In this document: piece after piece, positions 32,251 through 36,650 of the stretch
Position numbering within the stretch: position 1 is the first letter of the stretch
How the letters are laid out: every line of letters starts with the position of its first letter
NCBI GenBank assembly: GCA_016934735.1
Contig: JAFGSG010000013.1
Span: 1-36,650 of the forward strand
DNA: 36,650 bases
Reading direction: 5' to 3'
Source of the DNA: Spirochaetota bacterium
GTDB taxonomy: Bacteria > Spirochaetota > UBA4802 > JAFGDQ01
Program-made: the position numbers and the translations under genes
Notes under the pieces: model-generated
Database searches by the model: none
Seen by the model: only the letters and a program-made list of their open reading frames with translations
Told to the model about the DNA's origin: nothing

Positions 32251-34112
32251 TGAAATCCTTCTTTGAAGAATCTATCCTGAAAATAAAAAATAATAATCCT
32301 GTTTTGTTTTCAATTTTACAGAAGGCAGGTGAAAGCGATAAGGTCACAGCTATCGATTCAAAAACCGGTGATAAGATCCCTCTTCTAGAGATCGATAATA
32401 AAAAAATATTAATACACAGCAGATTCGATCCAGCTAAAGAAGCTGCGCGTTTAATTGCAGAAACAAACCTTTTAAATATTGATCTTTTTATTGTTTTTGG
32501 ATTCGGCTTTGCTTATCATATTGAAGAGCTGACGAAAAAGATCGGGCCGGATTCAACAGTGCTCGTGCTTGAAAAAGACCCTGCCATAATTAGAGAAGCA
32601 ATATCATCAAGAAACCTCACGGCTTTGTTGAGCGATGAACGGATAAAAATCATCGCAGATCCTGATGAAGAAAAGATAGCAGAAATGATGAAAGGCAGGT
32701 CATCGCATCGTGTTTCCATGGTAATTCAAAGAGGTTCATTTCAGCTTGATCCTGCTTATTACAGTAACCTTAACAGGATAATAAAGTCGTATCTCTCAAC
32801 GAAAGAAGTAAATATTGCCACTCTGTCCAGGTTTGAAAAAACATGGGCATCGAATATCGCAAGAAATATTCCGGAGTTTATCCGGCATCCGGGCGCAAAT
32901 ATATTTTACGATAGATTTAAAGATATACCCGCGATTGTTGCAGGCGCCGGGCCGTCTTTAACCAGCAGCATCGACTTCATTAAAAGCAATATTGACAAAG
33001 CAGTAATTATCTGCGTGGATACGTCGTACAGGATTTTAAGATGGCATGGGATTGTTCCTCATTTCTGCATTACTGTTGATCCGCAGGTGATCAACGCGAG
33101 ATATTTTGAAGGGGATGTGAAATCTGAAACTGTTTATATCACAGATCCCACGGTGCACCCTTCTTCGTTCCGTTTGATTAAAGGCGATATTGCTTCCGTA
33201 GGAATGGTATTCGACATGATGAAGTGGATAGAAAAAATCGCCGGAGAAAAAGGCGAACTTGCCTACGGCGGCTCAGTAATGACAAATGCATACGACTTTG
33301 CTAAAAGGATTGGCTCTTCTCCTGTTGTGCTCGTAGGCCAGGACCTTGCGTTTACAGGCGGCCTTGCGCATGCGAGGGGCGCGTATCTTGACGAGGAGGT
33401 GTTCCTGTACTCAAACAGGTTCTATAACGCGCAGATGAAGAACAGGCTTCAGCTCTCCGCGCTTCCTAAGATTAGGGTAAACGGCATACGCGCACAGGAA
33501 GCATATACCAATCAGAAGCTGATGATCTTTCTTTCATGGTTCGAGAAAAGAAACGATCCTGACCTGGTTAACGCAAGTTTTAACGGAGCATACATTAAAG
33601 GCGTTAAACACAGCTCTTCTGAAGAATTAATATTTAAGCAAGCTGAAAAGGATATTTTTAAACTGATACACGAAGTTTACAGCGCGAATGAGATCAAACC
33701 GGAGGTCTCGGCTGCGATCGGGAAATCTTTGCTCGCAAAATGCGCTGTGATGAGAGACGAACTTAATTCGCTCTCGGAAACCGTTAAGCGGGCTGTGGCG
33801 TTATCCGGCGAGCTTGTCGAGCTTGTTAAGAAAAACAACAAAAACAGTAAACTCGATTATATACTGAAAAAACTTTCTGAAACTGATAAAATTCTAAATT
33901 CGAAAACCGGAATTAAAGAAATGATAGGCTTTACTGTACAGCGCGTTATACATACAATAACTGAAGGATACGAGATTGACTCTGAAGATGATACAATAAG
34001 CAAAGAGGAGCTTGTTGCGAAAAGATCCCGTTTTCTTTACGAAGGAATACTCGAGGGTACTGAATTCAATAGAAAGATTGTCGATAAAATGATTAAACTT
34101 CTGGAATTTTAG
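32250..34112 (+). CDS. DUF115 / motility-associated factor (Maf-type) protein
   Basis: This 620-aa protein is of the MAF_flag10/DUF115 group, known for glycosylating flagellin with pseudaminic or legionaminic acids in some bacteria. The N-terminal part (about 1-200) holds a Rossmann-like region (VFGFGFAYHIEELTKK, VLVLEKDPAI). The conserved core starts near residue 230, with AIVAGAGPSL, then ICVDTSYRILRWHGIVPHFCITVDPQ, and later AYGGSVMTNAYDFAKR plus VVLVGQDLAFTGGLAHARG. The C-terminal 150 residues are helical and charged. It is translationally coupled to the PBP gene (1-bp TAATG overlap), which is unusual for a flagellin modifier. It could instead act on another surface glycan. No flagellar genes are in view. 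Confidence 0.85.
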   Translation: MKSFFEESILKIKNNNPVLFSILQKAGESDKVTAIDSKTGDKIPLLEIDNKKILIHSRFDPAKEAARLIAETNLLNIDLFIVFGFGFAYHIEELTKKIGPDSTVLVLEKDPAIIREAISSRNLTALLSDERIKIIADPDEEKIAEMMKGRSSHRVSMVIQRGSFQLDPAYYSNLNRIIKSYLSTKEVNIATLSRFEKTWASNIARNIPEFIRHPGANIFYDRFKDIPAIVAGAGPSLTSSIDFIKSNIDKAVIICVDTSYRILRWHGIVPHFCITVDPQVINARYFEGDVKSETVYITDPTVHPSSFRLIKGDIASVGMVFDMMKWIEKIAGEKGELAYGGSVMTNAYDFAKRIGSSPVVLVGQDLAFTGGLAHARGAYLDEEVFLYSNRFYNAQMKNRLQLSALPKIRVNGIRAQEAYTNQKLMIFLSWFEKRNDPDLVNASFNGAYIKGVKHSSSEELIFKQAEKDIFKLIHEVYSANEIKPEVSAAIGKSLLAKCAVMRDELNSLSETVKRAVALSGELVELVKKNNKNSKLDYILKKLSETDKILNSKTGIKEMIGFTVQRVIHTITEGYEIDSEDDTISKEELVAKRSRFLYEGILEGTEFNRKIVDKMIKLLEF

Positions 34113-34223
34113 AAGCGAGATCTTTAGAAAAATTAAATTGAAATAAATTGTTTTTATTTTTTAAAATTTCTTCGATATTTGTACCCGCCAGTTTGGCTGG
34201 GTGGATTGCTAAGCAACAAAGCC

Positions 34224-34260
34224 CCGGGAGCAGCTGAAAAATAATATTTAATGTTCCCGG
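34224..34260. terminator. Possible bidirectional hairpin between convergent genes
   Basis: CCGGGA (34224-34229) pairs with TCCCGG (34255-34260) around an AT-rich loop, with GC-rich flanks. It lies between the convergent DUF115 and radical SAM genes. No clean T-tract follows, so support is weak. A separate small hairpin, GCCA-gttt-TGGC, lies near 34185. Confidence 0.35.
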
Positions 34261-34296
34261 CTGCATTCAATAAGCTGCAGGTTTTGCGATGTGCTC

Positions 34297-36063
34297 TTAA
34301 TTATTATCTTCACTTTTATTCTGTAGAGAAAGTTTGTCCTTCCACTGGGAAATAATTGAATCGCAATATAAATCAAATTTATTAAGACGTTCGTTTAAAT
34401 ATACCTGCATATTGTAATTCATCCGTTTATATCTTTTGCCGGTTTTATGTTTTAAATCAGTTTTATATTCTTCCATCTTTGACGCGATCAAAGCATTTCC
34501 TTTAGCCATAATTTCAGATATTTCATTCATTAAATGTTCCATGTAAACATCGAGCATTGTAGAAAATGCTTCTGCCTGAAGTATCTCTTCGGTGATTTTA
34601 AAGAAATGATATCCTTTAACAGCCTGAATAACTGCCGGCACAAAAAAGGAAGGCTTTTTAAATAAAACCTTTAACAGGAATTTTAAGTAAATAAATCCAT
34701 ATTTGCTGAAACTCTGTTTGAAAAGAGAAAGGAAAAAAGCTTTTATAAAGATAAGTTCAATGCGCTTGTTAAGAGTTTTTTTCTTCGGCAATCTGGAGAT
34801 CAGGGTCCAGCATCTTTCAAAATAATTTTTCGGTTTATAGATTTCGGATATTATTTGTTTGTATCCGTTTACCAGCTTATCAGCAGGCATTTTAGGTATA
34901 AAATTCAGTTCAAAATTGTGTGTGTTGTTCCCGCTGGATGCGCCTAAAATCCTTCCTTCTGCCTCAAGCCTTCTGTAAAGCTGAGTATTGGATATTGCGG
35001 TTAGAAGGCCGATCATGGCCAGTGGAATCCCTGCTTCCTGGATAAATCTTATCTGTCTTTCAAAAATATCCTCAGGATCGGTATCAAATCCTACAATGAA
35101 TCCCCCGAGCACTTCGAGGCCGCGGGACTGGATTTTTATTACGTTCTCAAGAATATCTTCTTTTAGATTCTGTTTCTTCTGCATCGAAGCTAGAGTGTTA
35201 GTATCGGGTGTTTCAATGCCCACGAACACATATCTGAATCCTGCTTTAACCATTAAGTCGAGCAGTTCATCATCCTGTGCAAGATTTATACTTGCTTCTG
35301 TAAAAATATTAAAGGGGAATTTATTTTTATTCTGCCACCTGATTATTTCACGCAGAAGTTCTTTAACTTTAGCTTTATTGCCGATAAAGTTATCATCTAC
35401 AATAAATAAAGAGCCTCTGAATCCGGTATTGTATAAATGTTCCATTTCTTCTATAAATTGCCCGGGAGTCTTTGTGCGCGGGGTCCGTCCAAACATTTCA
35501 ATAATATCACAGAATTCGCAGTTAAAGGGGCATCCGCGTGAATACTGCAGTGCCATTGATCCATAATCCGCCATATTTTCTAATAGATCGAACCTGGGGA
35601 CGGGTGTTTCCGCCAGGTCCGGTTTTATATCGCTTGTATAAATTTTTTTAGCAGTTCCGTTATCATAATCCTTTATAAATTCCGGCAAAGTTATCTCAGC
35701 TTCGTTCAGAATAAAATAGTCAACTCCTTCTATATCTTTATAAGAAGATGTAGGATAAGGCCCGCCGGCTGCTAAAGGCGTACCGCATTCCATGCACATA
35801 TTTATAACCTTACGCATCGAATCTTTTTGTACGAGCATGGCCGATGCGAAAACGATGTCCGCGTTTTCTATAGCTTCTCTGGTGAGATCTGTCACATTCA
35901 TGTCCAGAAGTTTAAGCTCATAATGTTCCGGCATGAGAGCTGCAACTGTTAAAAGGCCCAGCGGAGGCATTGATGACTTTTTGTTTAAAAATGACAGGCT
36001 GTATTTAAAACTCCAGTATGTAGTCGGTATTTCCGGATATACGAGGAGTACTTTTGTTTTCAT
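34297..36063 (-). CDS. B12-binding-type radical SAM protein
   Basis: This 588-aa radical SAM enzyme is of the cobalamin-binding-domain class (BchE/HpnR-like). The N-terminal B12-like Rossmann domain (about 1-140) lacks the DxHxxG cobalamin His motif. The radical SAM core follows, with C178-x3-C182-x2-C185 (SRGCPFNCEFCDIIEMFGR) for the 4Fe-4S cluster, and FIVDDNFIGNKAKVKEL. The C-terminal 200 residues are helical, basic and partly hydrophobic, resembling the DUF4070 tail common in this group. Members methylate or rearrange lipids, hopanoids and other substrates, which cannot be deduced here. The ATG has AAGGA upstream. It appears monocistronic, convergent with the DUF115 gene. Confidence 0.9.
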   Translation of the reverse strand: MKTKVLLVYPEIPTTYWSFKYSLSFLNKKSSMPPLGLLTVAALMPEHYELKLLDMNVTDLTREAIENADIVFASAMLVQKDSMRKVINMCMECGTPLAAGGPYPTSSYKDIEGVDYFILNEAEITLPEFIKDYDNGTAKKIYTSDIKPDLAETPVPRFDLLENMADYGSMALQYSRGCPFNCEFCDIIEMFGRTPRTKTPGQFIEEMEHLYNTGFRGSLFIVDDNFIGNKAKVKELLREIIRWQNKNKFPFNIFTEASINLAQDDELLDLMVKAGFRYVFVGIETPDTNTLASMQKKQNLKEDILENVIKIQSRGLEVLGGFIVGFDTDPEDIFERQIRFIQEAGIPLAMIGLLTAISNTQLYRRLEAEGRILGASSGNNTHNFELNFIPKMPADKLVNGYKQIISEIYKPKNYFERCWTLISRLPKKKTLNKRIELIFIKAFFLSLFKQSFSKYGFIYLKFLLKVLFKKPSFFVPAVIQAVKGYHFFKITEEILQAEAFSTMLDVYMEHLMNEISEIMAKGNALIASKMEEYKTDLKHKTGKRYKRMNYNMQVYLNERLNKFDLYCDSIISQWKDKLSLQNKSEDNN

Positions 36064-36174
36064 AATGTGATTCCTTATATTTTATTGATTACGGTCCTGA
36101 TTATTAATAAGCATCCGGTCCCCTGTTCGGGGAGAGTTTTTTCTCAGAAGTTGGTTAAATGCATATAAAAGCAA

Positions 36175-36203
36175 AAAAAGACGGTATGTGATACCGTCTT
36201 TTT
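36175..36203. terminator. Strong bidirectional terminator hairpin
   Basis: AAAAAGACGGTAT (36175-36187) and ATACCGTCTTTTT (36191-36203) pair perfectly over 13 bp around GTG, with A-runs and T-runs at the ends, so it can terminate transcription from either side. No gene that it would terminate lies beside it on the plus strand. Confidence 0.75.
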
Positions 36204-36588
36204 CAAGACCGTATATTATATCTAAAATATTATGTTGTTCTGATTATATATTATTCTAATTTAATCATATTGTCGTATGCTTTCTGCCTTTTTATAATAA
36301 TTAGATTAAAATGCAATCACTATTTGGCAAATAATGAAGGTTAAATCAGCAGTAAGCTTGCTGCAGCAATGATGGAAATATTTGATAAAGTGTTACGCGA
36401 ATGTATTCCGCAATAACTGCTTTAATTCTTTCCATATCTACTCTTTACGCTTTTTTTATAAAATCGGTAAATTAATTTGCCGATCGGGATAATCCTTAAT
36501 AACTTAACATGATATGTAAAAAAACATGCGGATATTGATCAAAATATAAATATATTTTCTTAATTACTCATCTTGACTGACTTTTTCA

Positions 36589-36628
36589 GGCTGCGACAAG
36601 CAGCCGAGATAGTTCCTTGAAAACTGAA
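36589..36628 (+). promoter_or_regulatory. Hairpin and boxA-like leader element
   Basis: GGCTGC (36589-36594) and GCAGCC (36600-36605) form a hairpin with a GACAA loop. It is followed by AGTTCCTTGAAAACTGAA (36611-36628), which resembles the boxA/leader sequence just before rRNA genes in many bacteria. A TTGACT (36573-36578) lies just before the hairpin. It may be the leader of an rRNA or tRNA operon beyond the window end. Confidence 0.35.
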
Positions 36629-36650
36629 TTTCCATTTGGCAATTTCTTAA

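Larger units (their letters stand above)
36064..36650. other. Terminal noncoding stretch
   Basis: These 587 bp contain the short CCCC/GGGG hairpin at 36120-36132 (upstream of the radical SAM gene), the terminator at 36175-36203, and the hairpin plus boxA-like element at 36589-36628. Between 36204 and 36588 I see AT-rich sequence without a gene. A 29-codon minus-strand frame at 36346-36435 is not convincing. Confidence 0.5.

Noticed and set aside
34988-35566. 192-aa plus-strand frame inside the radical SAM gene
   Set aside because: It runs opposite the radical SAM core with its CxxxCxxC motif; its Ser/Ile-rich product looks like an antisense shadow.
36346-36435. 29-aa minus-strand reading frame (starts MERIKAVIAEY)
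   Set aside because: Very short with a weak ribosome site; could be a decayed gene end but nothing confirms it.
1-36650. tRNA or complete rRNA genes
   Set aside because: No T-loop GGTTCGAATCC-type motif with paired acceptor arms and no conserved rRNA blocks were found in the intergenic gaps.

Overview
This 36.65 kb window is an AT-rich bacterial chromosome segment. GC is roughly the mid-30s percent by eye, clearly higher across the imuB-like/dnaE2 pair. It carries about 30 densely packed genes, short overlaps between convergent genes, and no rRNA or tRNA gene. The gene content suggests a Gram-negative-type bacterium, because it includes an LptF/LptG-type LPS permease. A DUF115/Maf-type protein, a large hypothetical-protein complement and the overall style make a spirochaete (Spirochaetota) or a relative my best guess. 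No marker here proves this.

Layout. (1) 211-738: a lone hypothetical gene with its own promoter and terminator. (2) 943-7248: a five-gene signalling operon encoding a calcineurin-like phosphoesterase, a transmembrane Ser/Thr kinase, a multi-span membrane protein with an FHA domain, a VWA-TM-FHA protein and an HDOD protein. (3) 7240-10030, minus strand: an aspartate-type aminotransferase whose promoter is covered by a long palindrome, an MBL-fold hydrolase and an HU protein. (4) 10238-15213: an SOS mutagenesis cassette, lexA / ImuB-like Y-family protein / DnaE2-type polymerase. (5) 15346-17441: flavin-reductase-like protein, SRAP (YedK/HMCES) protein and FAH-family hydrolase. (6) 17431-18669: Ste24-type M48 protease. 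(7) 18967-22443: acylphosphatase-like gene converging on a nadK-recN-metallopeptidase operon. (8) 22649-24360: a small hypothetical gene, then a gene-poor 1.2 kb region. That region holds a 15-bp inverted repeat, a PIN-like N-terminal fragment, three 14-bp repeats at exact 21-bp period, and a 53-aa small gene on the minus strand. (9) 24361-28917: LptF/G permease, a receiver-like/coiled-coil protein with a 90-aa partner, and a stand-alone helicase-associated-domain protein. (10) 29095-34112: signal peptidase I with an unusual N-terminal domain, a class B PBP with PASTA, and a translationally coupled DUF115 protein. (11) 34297-36063, minus strand: a B12-binding-type radical SAM protein. (12) 36064-36650: noncoding, with a strong terminator hairpin and, at the very end, a hairpin plus boxA-like leader suggesting an rRNA-type transcription unit just outside the window.

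How it fits together. DNA damage functions cluster here: lexA, the translesion pair, SRAP and recN. The 943-7248 operon looks like a phosphorylation-dependent envelope signalling system, with kinase, FHA readers and a possible phosphatase. The 29095-34112 block serves envelope and septum biogenesis. The best candidates for something undescribed are the kinase/FHA/VWA/HDOD operon, the palindrome over the aminotransferase promoter, the direct-repeat operator in front of lexA, and the 21-bp-phased repeats with their neighbouring gene remnant.
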